A DNA stretch of 64,000 nt from UBA2589 sp965223235. Its GTDB lineage: Bacteria > Gemmatimonadota > Gemmatimonadetes > Longimicrobiales > Gaopeijiaceae. Below are positions 36,042-44,227 of the stretch, one piece after another. Numbering within the stretch: position 1 is the stretch's first letter; each line of letters opens with the position of its first letter. The translations under genes were made by a program, and so were the position numbers. The notes under the pieces were generated by a model. It made no database searches and was not told the DNA's origin. It saw nothing but the letters and a program-made list of their open reading frames with translations. The DNA lies in assembly GCA_965223235.1 (NCBI GenBank), contig CBDCVV010000007.1, positions 434,001-498,000 on the forward strand, written 5' to 3'.

Positions 36042-37262
36042 ATGGAGCCGGCCGATCTCATCATTCGTGGAGGCCATCTCGCGACCATGCGGCCGGAGAT
36101 CGACGAGCCGTACGGCGCCATCGAAGACGGTCTGATCATCATCAAGAACGGGGCCATCGCGTGGATCGGTCCCGAGCGTGACGCTCCTACCCTGGCCGGC
36201 GAGGGAGTGGAGATCGACCTCGAAGGCGGGTGGGCGACCCCCGGGCTCATCGATTGCCACACACACCTCGTCTTCGCCGGCCAGCGAGCTGACGAGTTCG
36301 AACGCCGGCTTGAAGGAGCGTCGTACGAGGAGATCGCCCGCGCAGGAGGGGGAATTCTCTCCTCGGTCCGCGCTACCCGTGCGGCGAGTGACGGAGAGCT
36401 GGAGAGGGTTTCGGCCCCACGACTTGCCGCCTTGGTCGATCACGGGTGTACGACGGTGGAGATCAAGTCGGGGTACGGCCTCGACGTCGACACCGAGCTC
36501 AGACAGCTCCGCGTGGGGCGTACGTTGGGGGTGGAGGCCGACGTCACGGTGTCCACGACGTTGCTCGGGGCCCACGCACTCCCGGGTGAGTACCAGGGAG
36601 ATCGGGAAGCGTACCTAGACCTACTCGTTCGTGAGTTGATCCCTGCGGCCGTCGCGGCCGGGGTCGCGGACGCCGTCGACGCCTTCTGCGAGGGAATCGC
36701 GTTCACCGTCGATGAATGTCGTCGAGTACTCAGCGCTGGCGCCGATTTGGGGCTCGGCGTGAGGATCCACGCCGACCAACTGTCCGACAGCGGGGGGGCG
36801 TCCCTCGCCGCCAGCTTGGGTGCCCGATCAGCTGATCACGTCGAGTACACGTCGGTAGCGGGTGCGGCGGCAATGGCCGCCGCTGGAACTACGGCCGTCG
36901 TGCTTCCTGGCGCCTTTTACTTTCTGAGAGAGACACAGCTCCCGCCCATCGACGACTTTCGACGGTTCGGCGTCCCGATCGCGATCGGGACGGATCTGAA
37001 TCCTGGCTCCTCTCCGGTCACGTCCCCGTTACTCGCCTTGAACATGGCGTGTGTGCTCTTTCGGCTGACGCCGGAGGAGGCGCTGGCGGGCATGACCCGA
37101 CTTGCGGCTCCCGTGCTCGGTTTCCCGGACCGCGGGGTACTCCAGGTCGGCGCTCGAGCCGATATCGCATGCTGGCACGTTAATCGGCCGGGCGAGCTCT
37201 CGTACTGGATCGGCGGTAACCCGTGTGCCGCCTTGGTGTCCGGCGGCACACGGATTCGCTAG
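36042..37262 (+). CDS. hutI: Imidazolonepropionase
   Basis: The protein has 406 residues. It opens the ring of 4-imidazolone-5-propionate to give N-formimino-glutamate. Metal HxH is in GLIDCHTHLVFAGQRADEFERRL. Further family motifs are AGGGILSSVRATRA, TTVEIKSGYGLD and IHADQLSDSGG, with the late Asp in IGTDLNPGSSP. AGAGG lies 4 bases before the ATG. It is divergent from hutF with only 51 bases between start codons, so the two probably share a control region. Confidence 0.97.
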   Translation: MEPADLIIRGGHLATMRPEIDEPYGAIEDGLIIIKNGAIAWIGPERDAPTLAGEGVEIDLEGGWATPGLIDCHTHLVFAGQRADEFERRLEGASYEEIARAGGGILSSVRATRAASDGELERVSAPRLAALVDHGCTTVEIKSGYGLDVDTELRQLRVGRTLGVEADVTVSTTLLGAHALPGEYQGDREAYLDLLVRELIPAAVAAGVADAVDAFCEGIAFTVDECRRVLSAGADLGLGVRIHADQLSDSGGASLAASLGARSADHVEYTSVAGAAAMAAAGTTAVVLPGAFYFLRETQLPPIDDFRRFGVPIAIGTDLNPGSSPVTSPLLALNMACVLFRLTPEEALAGMTRLAAPVLGFPDRGVLQVGARADIACWHVNRPGELSYWIGGNPCAALVSGGTRIR

Positions 37263-37265
37263 ACG

Positions 37266-39155
37266 TTACCCGCCAGGACGCCGACGTGGAGCCCGCCGCG
37301 TCGGCTGCGAGCGGCTCGTGGAGCCGCGGCTGGCCTGAGGCCGGCTGCTCGACCCGCGGCTGGCTTGGGGCCGGCTGCTGGTCGATCCACGGCTGCTCTG
37401 AGCGCGAGGCGCCGAACGGGTGGGCCTCGATGAGGCCTGGGGTCGGCTGCTCGACCCGCGGCTGGCTTGAGGCCGGCTGCTGGTCGATCCACCTCGGCTC
37501 GTACGAGCGCGAGGCGCCGAACGGGTGGGCCTCGACGACGCCTGGGGTCGACTGCTCGACCCACGGCTGGCTTGAGGCCGGCTGCTGGTCGATCCACCTC
37601 GGCTCGTGCGAGCGCGTGGCGCCGAACGAGTGGGCCTCGACGAGGCCTGGGGTCGACTGCTCGACCCACGGCTGGCCTGAGGCCGGCTGCTGGTCGATCC
37701 ACGGCTGCTCTGAGCGCGAGGCGCCGAACGGGTGGGTCTCGACGAGGCCTGGGGTCGGCTCGAGGTAGCGCGACCCGTCGAGGGGCGCGCACTCGTGCGT
37801 CCCCTCGACGAGGTTGGCTGTCGAGCCGACCCGCGGGTCGAGCTCGGCTGCCGCGAAGGAGCGGCGCGCGTGGTTCCACGCGTCGTCCTCGACGGCGTCG
37901 CCCGGTTCGTCGGACGTCGATTCAGCGTCGGCCGCTCCTGAGGAGCTCGACTCGACGTCGTACCCCGGGCGCGACTGCTCGGGCGACTGGCTTGGGGCCG
38001 GGCGCTCGATGTACCACCCCGCGATGACGTGCTTGCCCTGGGCGCAGTGCCCCTGGTCGTCGTCGGCGCACGGCGCGTCGTTGCGCCCTGTTGCGTCGAA
38101 CGACCCGGAGCGGCCGTGGCCGTACGTGGGGTGCGTCGACCCAGTGTGGACGACGGCCGCGCCTGGCTCCCGCCCCGTGATGCGCGGGTGCTCGGTGTCG
38201 TCGTAGGACGAGCCCTCGTACCGCCCCGAGCGGTGGTGGACGGTCTCGTACCGCGTGTCGTCGTCGCTGACGGACGCGCGGTCCGAGCGCCGTTCCGGCC
38301 CACGTTCGCCGAAGGGCGTGCGCTCCTGGTCCCGCCGCGAGCGACCGCGGACGTCCTCGGACCAACCGCCGGCGCGCGCCGGTTCACCGACTGTGTACCG
38401 GAAGGCCTCGACCTCAACGAACCGGCCACCGCAGTGCGCGAGGGCGCCGTCACGCTCGGCGAAGTTCTCCGAACGGCTGTGCGCGTGCTGGCCGCGTACC
38501 GACCCGGCCCCTCTTTGTACCGGGCGTTCCCGGCGTAGTAGCTGTTCCGCGAAGTCGGGTAGTACGTCCTCGCTGCCCGGTAGGGACGCGAGTAGGCGTA
38601 GCGACTCGAGCTTCCGTACCCCCACCAGCTGCCGTCGTAATACCCGTTGTAGTAGCCGTCACGGTACCCATCCCAGTAGTTCGCCCACGGGTCGTAGGCA
38701 TAGTAGGGGCCCCAGCGAGGAGCCCACGGGTCCGATACGTAGCCATAGTGGCGCGGACGACGGTACGAGCCGTACCAAGATCCCCATCCCCACCCGATAC
38801 CCGAGTAGGCGTAATACGTGGGGTAGTAGGTCGGATACCAAGAAGCCGTCACGACACAGTGGTCGTAGGCCCAGTAGTCCCAGTCCCAGCAGCTACCGTA
38901 GTAGTGCCGGTCGTACGCTACGTAGTCGTAGGCGTAGTCATCGTAGTAGTAGTCGTCTCGGTAGCCCAAATCGAACGAAGCACCCAGGAAAACCGAGGAA
39001 GCGTCGTACACGGGTCCGGCGACACCAAAGGACACGCCAGTGAACAAGGGTCCCGCGTTCAAAGAGACGCCGATCGCCACCTGGGCGCGGGCCTCTGTGT
39101 GACCGAGAGCTGAGAGCGTGGCCAAAACCATCGCAAGTCGGGCAATCCTACGCAC
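37266..39155 (-). CDS. Exported Tyr-rich / Arg-Ser-rich repeat protein
   Basis: The protein has 629 residues with a GTG start preceded by AAGGAGG, an unusually strong ribosome site. Residues 1-24 are a signal peptide ending ARAQ. Residues about 60-200 are extremely Tyr/Trp/Asp/Gly-rich (YRDDYYYDDYAYDYV, WGWGSWYGSY). Residues 200-629 are a disordered Arg/Ser/Thr/Pro chain, with net strong positive charge. It ends in four near-identical units of about 35 residues (STSSRPQASRGSSSRPQASS). No enzyme-like domain is seen. A surface, adhesive or polyanion-binding role is conceivable but not shown. It ends 4 bases from the convergent hutI stop. Confidence 0.8.
   Translation of the reverse strand: MRRIARLAMVLATLSALGHTEARAQVAIGVSLNAGPLFTGVSFGVAGPVYDASSVFLGASFDLGYRDDYYYDDYAYDYVAYDRHYYGSCWDWDYWAYDHCVVTASWYPTYYPTYYAYSGIGWGWGSWYGSYRRPRHYGYVSDPWAPRWGPYYAYDPWANYWDGYRDGYYNGYYDGSWWGYGSSSRYAYSRPYRAARTYYPTSRNSYYAGNARYKEGPGRYAASTRTAVRRTSPSVTAPSRTAVAGSLRSRPSGTQSVNRRAPAVGPRTSAVARGGTRSARPSANVGRNGARTARPSATTTRGTRPSTTARGGTRARPTTTPSTRASRGGSQARPSSTLGRRTPRTATAAPGRSTQQGATTRRAPTTTRGTAPRASTSSRGGTSSARPQASRPSSRARGTTSSRAPQERPTLNRRPTNRATPSRTTRGTTRAAPSRQPSSTRGSARQPTSSRGRTSARPSTGRATSSRPQASSRPTRSAPRAQSSRGSTSSRPQASRGSSSRPQASSRPTRSAPRARTSRGGSTSSRPQASRGSSSRPQASSRPTRSAPRARTSRGGSTSSRPQASRGSSSRPQASSRPTRSAPRAQSSRGSTSSRPQASRGSSSRPQASRGSTSRSQPTRRAPRRRPGG
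37336..37757 (-). repeat. In-frame 105-bp coding tandem repeats
   Basis: The block beginning GAGGCGCCGAACG (as read on the + strand) recurs at 37406, 37511, 37616 (with one change) and 37718. The spacing is 105, 105 and 102 bases. Each unit encodes about 35 residues, and the shorter one lacks a single codon. Units are nearly identical in DNA, pointing to recent duplication or gene conversion and possible length variation between strains. Confidence 0.85.
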
Positions 39156-39351
39156 CGTGTCCTCCTTCGCTGAAATCTGCCTCGCATATGTGCATCAGGC
39201 ATGCCACGCAGTACCACACATCCTAACTACTTATCTTCCAACAGCTTACCACTGATATCTGACCCACTTCTACACCCATCGTAATGTCCTGAGGTGGGGA
39301 CACCGATTCGCGCGAGTGGACACATCCGTGCCCCGGAAGTTGCACCCTCGG

Positions 39352-40635
39352 TCAAGAGCGCGCACCGGAGAAGAAGCGGTCCAACTCTTCCTCGCTCGTC
39401 TGGAGATTCGGAGCGACTCGAAGGGTGTTCACTGGTGGTGGGAAGGCACGAACGACCGCGCCCGCGCGACTCAGAAGTGTCGAGGCGACACGCGTACTCT
39501 GAGCTCCCCGGACCTCCACGGCCATGATCAACGATCGGAGCCGGTCGTCCGTTGGAGACCTCCAGATGAGGCGATCGTCGGCGGCCACGCGACCGTGGGC
39601 GTAACGCCACAAGGCCGCGGACCGACGCTGCCGCTCATCGGGATCGACCGACCGGTGGAAGTCCACCGCGTCCCCGAGCGCTACGACCGCGGGCCACGCT
39701 CGCGTCGAATAGTCCTCGTATTTGCGCGCGGAGGCCCGTACGGCTTCTCCACCGGTGCGGTACCACATTCGGGGCAACTCGTCTCGAATCGCCGGCGATA
39801 CCCAGAAGAGCCCGAGGCCTTTGGGCGATTGCAACCACTTGTGGGGACTCATGGCGTACGCGTCGACACCAGCGGTGCCTAGGTCCACTGGCACCATCCC
39901 GGCCGACTGGGCACCGTCCACGAGGATGTACTCGACGCCTCGCTCCCGGACCGCCTTCGCGATCTCGGTCAGCGGATGAAGCATGCCGATCACGTTATCG
40001 ACGTGAGGGAGGACGAGAACGCGAGTCGCATCCACGACCGCCTCCGCGTGGATGCGGACGACGTCGTCGATGGTGAGCTCGGCCGCGCCCTGGAGCGGAA
40101 AATCGAACTGTCGGACGGTGAAGCCGCGGCGGTCTGCCAAACCACGCCACGCTACCGAAGCCCCCGCGTGGTTCAACGAAGAGAACAACACCTCGTCGCC
40201 GGCGCCGATCGGAAGCCCGTGGGCAAGCGTGTTGAAGCCCTCGGTCGTGTTGTGTGTGATCGCCAACGAGTCGCTCGCGCACCCGAGCATTTCCGCTAGG
40301 CCGACGCGCGTTCGCTCCGTCGCGTCGCGCCACACTCGACCCCATACGTAGAGCGAAGGGTGTGTCTCACACAGCTCGAGATAGGAGACGTGGGCCTCGT
40401 GGACGGGCCGAGGCACAGTCCCGATCGATGCGTGGTTCAGATACGTCACGTCATCTGCGACGAGGTATTGGGCGCGGAGCCGTCGAACCGCGTCGGGAGA
40501 ACCGTCGAAGAATGCCGCCGAAGAGTCGGTCAACGCCGCCTCGAGTTCGGAAGCGCGACTAAGCAGTGACCCGCCCGCGCCAGCGGCCGCGAGCAACTTC
40601 AGAAATCCTCGTCGCCCGGTCAGCGTACCACCCAT
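39352..40635 (-). CDS. Class V aminotransferase-fold PLP enzyme, Tat-exported
   Basis: The protein is 427 residues from the ATG at 40635, with AGGAG 8 bases upstream. A twin-arginine signal (TGRRGFLKLLAAAGAGGSLLSRA) starts the protein. The PLP domain follows: TYLNHASIGTVPRPV, THNTTEGFNTLAHGL, ILVDGAQSAGMVPVDL, and the Schiff-base lysine in AYAMSPHKWLQSPKGLGLF. It is close to isopenicillin-N-epimerase-like and cysteine-desulfurase-like members. The exact reaction is not determinable. Export of a cofactor-loaded PLP enzyme by Tat is a known pattern. Confidence 0.9.
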   Translation of the reverse strand: MGGTLTGRRGFLKLLAAAGAGGSLLSRASELEAALTDSSAAFFDGSPDAVRRLRAQYLVADDVTYLNHASIGTVPRPVHEAHVSYLELCETHPSLYVWGRVWRDATERTRVGLAEMLGCASDSLAITHNTTEGFNTLAHGLPIGAGDEVLFSSLNHAGASVAWRGLADRRGFTVRQFDFPLQGAAELTIDDVVRIHAEAVVDATRVLVLPHVDNVIGMLHPLTEIAKAVRERGVEYILVDGAQSAGMVPVDLGTAGVDAYAMSPHKWLQSPKGLGLFWVSPAIRDELPRMWYRTGGEAVRASARKYEDYSTRAWPAVVALGDAVDFHRSVDPDERQRRSAALWRYAHGRVAADDRLIWRSPTDDRLRSLIMAVEVRGAQSTRVASTLLSRAGAVVRAFPPPVNTLRVAPNLQTSEEELDRFFSGARS

Positions 40636-40732
40636 TGAAGTTGCTCCTCTATACATGCGACTTGATCCGCAACGAACTTCGTGGAAGATTGGTCACGTCC
40701 ACACGGCGCGCCAATCATTGCCGTCGTCGGCG

Positions 40733-40761
40733 GTCCGGCATTTCGCCCCGGCCGCCCGGAC
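40733..40761 (+). other. Inverted repeat in rho leader
   Basis: GTCCGG (40733-40738) pairs with CCGGAC (40756-40761) around a 17-base loop, inside the 207-base region between the aminotransferase start and rho. Rho genes often control themselves through their leaders. Whether this stem takes part is only a possibility. No clear promoter was recognised in the region. Confidence 0.3.
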
Positions 40762-40842
40762 AAGCCCGCGACACCCTAGTCGTGACATCATTCCGACGGG
40801 CTCCGGCGAGGTACGTCCTCTGCTGTAGTTGCCTGTCCACAT

Positions 40843-42276
40843 TTGGCTGCCATCGTGCCAGACACACCCGAAGCACCACAAAACGAAGCTCCTCCGGCGG
40901 ACGTCGCTCCTCCGGCGGAAAACAACTCATCCTCTGCATCGTCTGAACAGGGCGAGCAGAAGTCGTCCGGGTCCCGCCAGGACGGTCAAAAAGGAAATAA
41001 CCGACCGCGTCGCAACCGCAGGCGGCGTCGCGGACGTCGGCGCCGCAACAACAGTGGGCAGGGTGGCCACGATCGCGGAGGGCCGAGCGAGGCCGAGCTC
41101 ATGGCCGGATTGCCGGAAGATCCGGGTGAGCTCATGGAGATGTCGCGGCCTCTCGGTCTCCTAGAGGTCCTGGGCTCGGGCTCAGGCTTCGTCCGCCGTC
41201 GCGAGTCCGGGTACGCCCCTGGTGACGACGACATCTACGTGCCATCGCGGGTGATCCAGAAGTTTGGACTTCGCACCGGCGACGAGCTCATGGGCATCGT
41301 TGCCACCTCGGTGAAGCAGGGGAAGAGTCCCCCGCTCGCGTATTTGGCTTTAGTGAACGACCACCCGCCGGAAGAGATGACGAGGCGGCCGGAGTTCAGT
41401 CGCCTGAGCGCCATGCACCCGGACGAGCAGCTCAAGCTCGAATGCGGGAGAACGTGGCGCGGAGAGCCGGAGCTCACCAACCGGGTCATCGACCTCTTCT
41501 GCCCCTTCGGGAAGGGCCAGAGAGCGATGATCGTCGCCCCGGCCAAGGCCGGTAAAACCATGGTGATGCAGGCGGTCGCCGAAGGCATCGTCACGAACCA
41601 CCCAGAGTGCCACCTGATGATCCTCTTGGTCGATGAGCGGCCCGAGGAGGTCACGGAGATGGAGCAGGGGGGATTCGGCGAGGTCATCGCCTCGACGTTC
41701 GATCGGCCGGCCGAGCGCCACGTTCAGGTAGCGGAGATGACGCTGGAACGGGCCCGCCGACGGGCTGAGCAAGGCGAGGATATCGTGATCATCCTCGACT
41801 CGATCACTCGGCTCGCTCGGGCTTACAACTCCCTTAAGGGTGGTAGCGGGCGGACGATGTCCGGTGGCCTGGACTCGAATGCACTCGAGAAGCCGAAACG
41901 GTTCCTCGGTAGTGCGCGAAAGATCGCTCCTAACCAGGGCGGCGGGTCCCTCACGATCATCGGGACTGCTCTAGTCGACACCGGTTCTCGGATGGATCAG
42001 GTCATCTTCGAGGAGTTCAAAGGGACGGGTAACAGCGAACTCGTTCTCTCCCGTGAGTTGGCGGACCGACGGATCTATCCGGCCATCGATTTGGTCGCCT
42101 CAGCGACGCGGAAGGAGGAACTTCTCCTCGACGACGATCAGCTCTGGCTATCGCACGCGATGCGGAGGCAGCTCGGGGGCGTCGGAGTGCTCGATGGGAT
42201 GATGGAGGTGCTCGGTGCGATGCGGAAAACGAGCACGAATCGAGATCTCATCGAGTGGGCAAGGAATCGGACGTAG
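40843..42276 (+). CDS. rho: Transcription termination factor Rho
   Basis: The protein has 477 residues. Start is TTG at 40843, and GTG 40855 is an alternative. Neither has a clear ribosome site. Residues 1-85 are a low-complexity, Arg-rich extension (RRNRRRRRGRRRR), as in Actinobacteria and other high-GC groups, which widens RNA binding. The cold-shock-like RNA-binding domain is at about 100-170 (GSGSGFVRRRESGYAPGDDD, YVPSRVIQKFGLRTGD). The ATPase domain has Walker A APAKAGKT and Walker B IVIILDSITRLARAYN. The Q and R loops and SATRKEELLL are also present. All core elements are intact. Confidence 0.97.
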   Translation: MAAIVPDTPEAPQNEAPPADVAPPAENNSSSASSEQGEQKSSGSRQDGQKGNNRPRRNRRRRRGRRRRNNSGQGGHDRGGPSEAELMAGLPEDPGELMEMSRPLGLLEVLGSGSGFVRRRESGYAPGDDDIYVPSRVIQKFGLRTGDELMGIVATSVKQGKSPPLAYLALVNDHPPEEMTRRPEFSRLSAMHPDEQLKLECGRTWRGEPELTNRVIDLFCPFGKGQRAMIVAPAKAGKTMVMQAVAEGIVTNHPECHLMILLVDERPEEVTEMEQGGFGEVIASTFDRPAERHVQVAEMTLERARRRAEQGEDIVIILDSITRLARAYNSLKGGSGRTMSGGLDSNALEKPKRFLGSARKIAPNQGGGSLTIIGTALVDTGSRMDQVIFEEFKGTGNSELVLSRELADRRIYPAIDLVASATRKEELLLDDDQLWLSHAMRRQLGGVGVLDGMMEVLGAMRKTSTNRDLIEWARNRT

Positions 42277-42817
42277 CGGAGTCACGGTCTTCGAGTAGCT
42301 CCGCGAGTTGGTTCAGGCTCTTCTCCATCTCGACACTTTGAAGTCGCCCCATGGAGAGGCCCCACCAACCCATGAGCGGGTTGCGCCCGAGATCACCCTC
42401 CTCGGTCCAGGAGAGCTGTGTCCCGGATCCGGTCCGAGCTAGTTCGATTGATCCGCGGGTGCGCATGACCGACCCTCCTGCGCCTTCGACCGACACGGAA
42501 TAGCGTACCGATCCGGCGTCGGCGTCCTGGATCTCGAACCGGCCCGATCCGAACTCTCGGTCGGTCCAACTCATTCCCGCACCCGCCCCGGAGTTGGGTC
42601 CGAACGACTCCACAGAGTCCGGCCACGTCGTCCATTGCCGCCATCCCTCCGGCCCGTTCAGGAGCGGTAGGACTTCCGCGGACGTCGACGGAAACGTCCG
42701 ACTGACCTCGGCGCGCCACTCTTTGGGCAGGATGAATCCAATCGCCAGGAGGGCGCTGAGTAGGATTGCCCCAGCGCCGAGTACGAGGGTCCCCGGTCCG
42801 AAGAGGCCGCGCATCAT
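42248..42817 (-). CDS. SRPBCC-fold (polyketide-cyclase-like) membrane-anchored protein
   Basis: The protein has 189 residues. One N-terminal helix (about 8-28, GTLVLGAGAILLSALLAIGF) anchors it. The rest is an SRPBCC/START-like domain: RTFPSTSAEVLPLLNGPEGWRQWTTW, then WTDREFGSGRFEI and a final helix. These domains bind hydrophobic ligands. The 3' end overlaps the convergent rho gene by 29 bases, and the start overlaps the upstream esterase gene by ATGA, so it is co-translated with the esterase. Confidence 0.85.
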   Translation of the reverse strand: MMRGLFGPGTLVLGAGAILLSALLAIGFILPKEWRAEVSRTFPSTSAEVLPLLNGPEGWRQWTTWPDSVESFGPNSGAGAGMSWTDREFGSGRFEIQDADAGSVRYSVSVEGAGGSVMRTRGSIELARTGSGTQLSWTEEGDLGRNPLMGWWGLSMGRLQSVEMEKSLNQLAELLEDRDSATSDSLPTR

Positions 42818-43533
42818 GAGCCCGCCACCCCTCGCAGGGTACTCACCCGTTCGAGCACGGGGCGAAGCGCCGGCCAGACTCGCCCCGCCGCGATCGCGTG
42901 CCCTTCGGCAGTAGGGTGGATCCGATCGGCTTGGTTGAGCTCGGGAACGCCCGCGACGCCCTCGAGAAAGAAAGGAAGAAGGTGAACGCCTTCCTCCTCC
43001 GCTACACGCGTGAACACGCCCCTAAACGCGGCGGTGTACATCTCTCCGAGGTTCGGAGGAGCTTCCATCGCCGCCAAGACGATCTCTGCCTCGGGATAAC
43101 GAGTGCGTGTCGTCCGGATGATCTCCCTCAGGTTCTCCGACATCGCGTCTGGGAGCAGTCCACGAAGGCCGTCGTTCGCACCCAGCTCGATGAAGAGGAC
43201 ATCGAGTGGTTCGCGGAGGATCCAATCGAGCCGTCGTAGCCCACCTGCGCTCGTTTCGCCGGACACGCCGGCGTTCACGGCTCGGAAGGGCACGCCCTCC
43301 TCGTCGGCCAACTGCTCGGTTACGGCGACGTATCCCTCGCTTTCGTGCGCGAGTCCGAAGCCCGCGGTGAGACTCGTGCCGAGAAACACCACCGTCGGAA
43401 GTTCCGCTGTGGATGGAACCTCCGTCGGAGAGGCGACCACCATGGTGGAATCGACCGCCGCGGCAGGGGTGTCCGGGGCGCCGGGAGAGCACCCCACGAG
43501 GAGTACAGCGAGGAGCGCGGATGAGCGAGTCAT
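42814..43533 (-). CDS. SGNH/GDSL hydrolase lipoprotein (TesA-like arylesterase)
   Basis: The protein has 239 residues. The signal ends in the lipobox LLVGC, so it is lipid-anchored, unlike soluble E. coli TesA. Catalytic blocks are FLGTSLTAGFG (Ser), NAGVSGETSAGG, ELGANDGLRG (Asn) and DRIHPTAEGH (Asp-x-x-His). These enzymes hydrolyse thioesters, lysophospholipids or aryl esters. It is head-to-head with an ABC transporter exactly as tesA is with ybbA-ybbP in E. coli. That supports a joint role with the transporter at the inner membrane. Confidence 0.9.
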   Translation of the reverse strand: MTRSSALLAVLLVGCSPGAPDTPAAAVDSTMVVASPTEVPSTAELPTVVFLGTSLTAGFGLAHESEGYVAVTEQLADEEGVPFRAVNAGVSGETSAGGLRRLDWILREPLDVLFIELGANDGLRGLLPDAMSENLREIIRTTRTRYPEAEIVLAAMEAPPNLGEMYTAAFRGVFTRVAEEEGVHLLPFFLEGVAGVPELNQADRIHPTAEGHAIAAGRVWPALRPVLERVSTLRGVAGS

Positions 43534-44227
43534 GATGATCGTGGCAGAGGGTCTGGAGAAAAGCTACACGAGCGGAGGCAGACCTCTACCCGTGCTGCGC
43601 TCCATCGACCTAGAGATCGAGGCGAAGTCCTTCGTTTCGATCGTCGGCCCGTCAGGTAGTGGGAAGACCACGCTCCTCGGCCTCTTGGCGGGGTTGGACG
43701 AGCCGACTGGGGGTCGGGTCATCCTCGACGGAACGGACTTCTCGGCCCTCACGGAGGACGGACGCGCCGCTTTTCGATCGATCCACGTCGGCTTTGTATT
43801 TCAGACCTTCCACCTCCTGCCCACACTTACGGCGATCGAGAACGTACTCGTCCCCTTGGAGCTCGCGCCCCCGACGGGAGCCTCGGGGCGGGAACTGCGT
43901 GACCGCGCCAGAGGCCTCCTCGAGCGTGTCGGGCTAGGAGAACGGCTAGAGCATTTCCCGGCCCAGCTTTCCGGCGGGGAGCAACAGAGAGTGGCCCTCG
44001 CCCGGGCGTTCGCCAATCAGCCCAAGATCCTCTTCGCCGACGAGCCGACAGGGAATCTCGACACGGGGACCGGGGCCGGGATCGTCGAAATCCTGGAATC
44101 GCTGAATGGTGAGGAAGAAACCACTCTCGTCCTGGTTACACACGACCTCACGCTCGCTGAGCGAGCCCACCGGGTGATCGGTTTGGCCGGCGGCTCGATC
44201 GCGACCGATCGTCCAGGCAGGGGATGA
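43532..44227 (+). CDS. ABC transporter ATP-binding protein (YbbA/LolD-like)
   Basis: The protein is 231 residues from the ATG at 43532 or 43535. An upstream reading from 43103 would be antisense to the esterase. Walker A is GPSGSGKTT, the Q-loop is VFQTFHLLP, the signature is LSGGEQQRVALARAF, Walker B is ILFADEPTGNLD, and the H-loop is LVTHD. This is the MacB/LolD/FtsE subfamily that drives mechanotransmission rather than transport through the membrane. Its start codon overlaps that of the divergent esterase (shared CATG, 43531-43534). It is coupled to the permease by ATGA. Confidence 0.93.
   Translation: MMIVAEGLEKSYTSGGRPLPVLRSIDLEIEAKSFVSIVGPSGSGKTTLLGLLAGLDEPTGGRVILDGTDFSALTEDGRAAFRSIHVGFVFQTFHLLPTLTAIENVLVPLELAPPTGASGRELRDRARGLLERVGLGERLEHFPAQLSGGEQQRVALARAFANQPKILFADEPTGNLDTGTGAGIVEILESLNGEEETTLVLVTHDLTLAERAHRVIGLAGGSIATDRPGRG

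Noticed and set aside
35991..36575. Upstream extension of hutF through the hutI coding region
   Set aside because: It would be antisense to the N-terminus of HutI. HutF homologues begin near the ATG at 35990.
37336..37757. CRISPR-like or intergenic satellite repeat
   Set aside because: The units are adjacent, in frame, encode a repeated Arg/Ser peptide and have no unique spacers.
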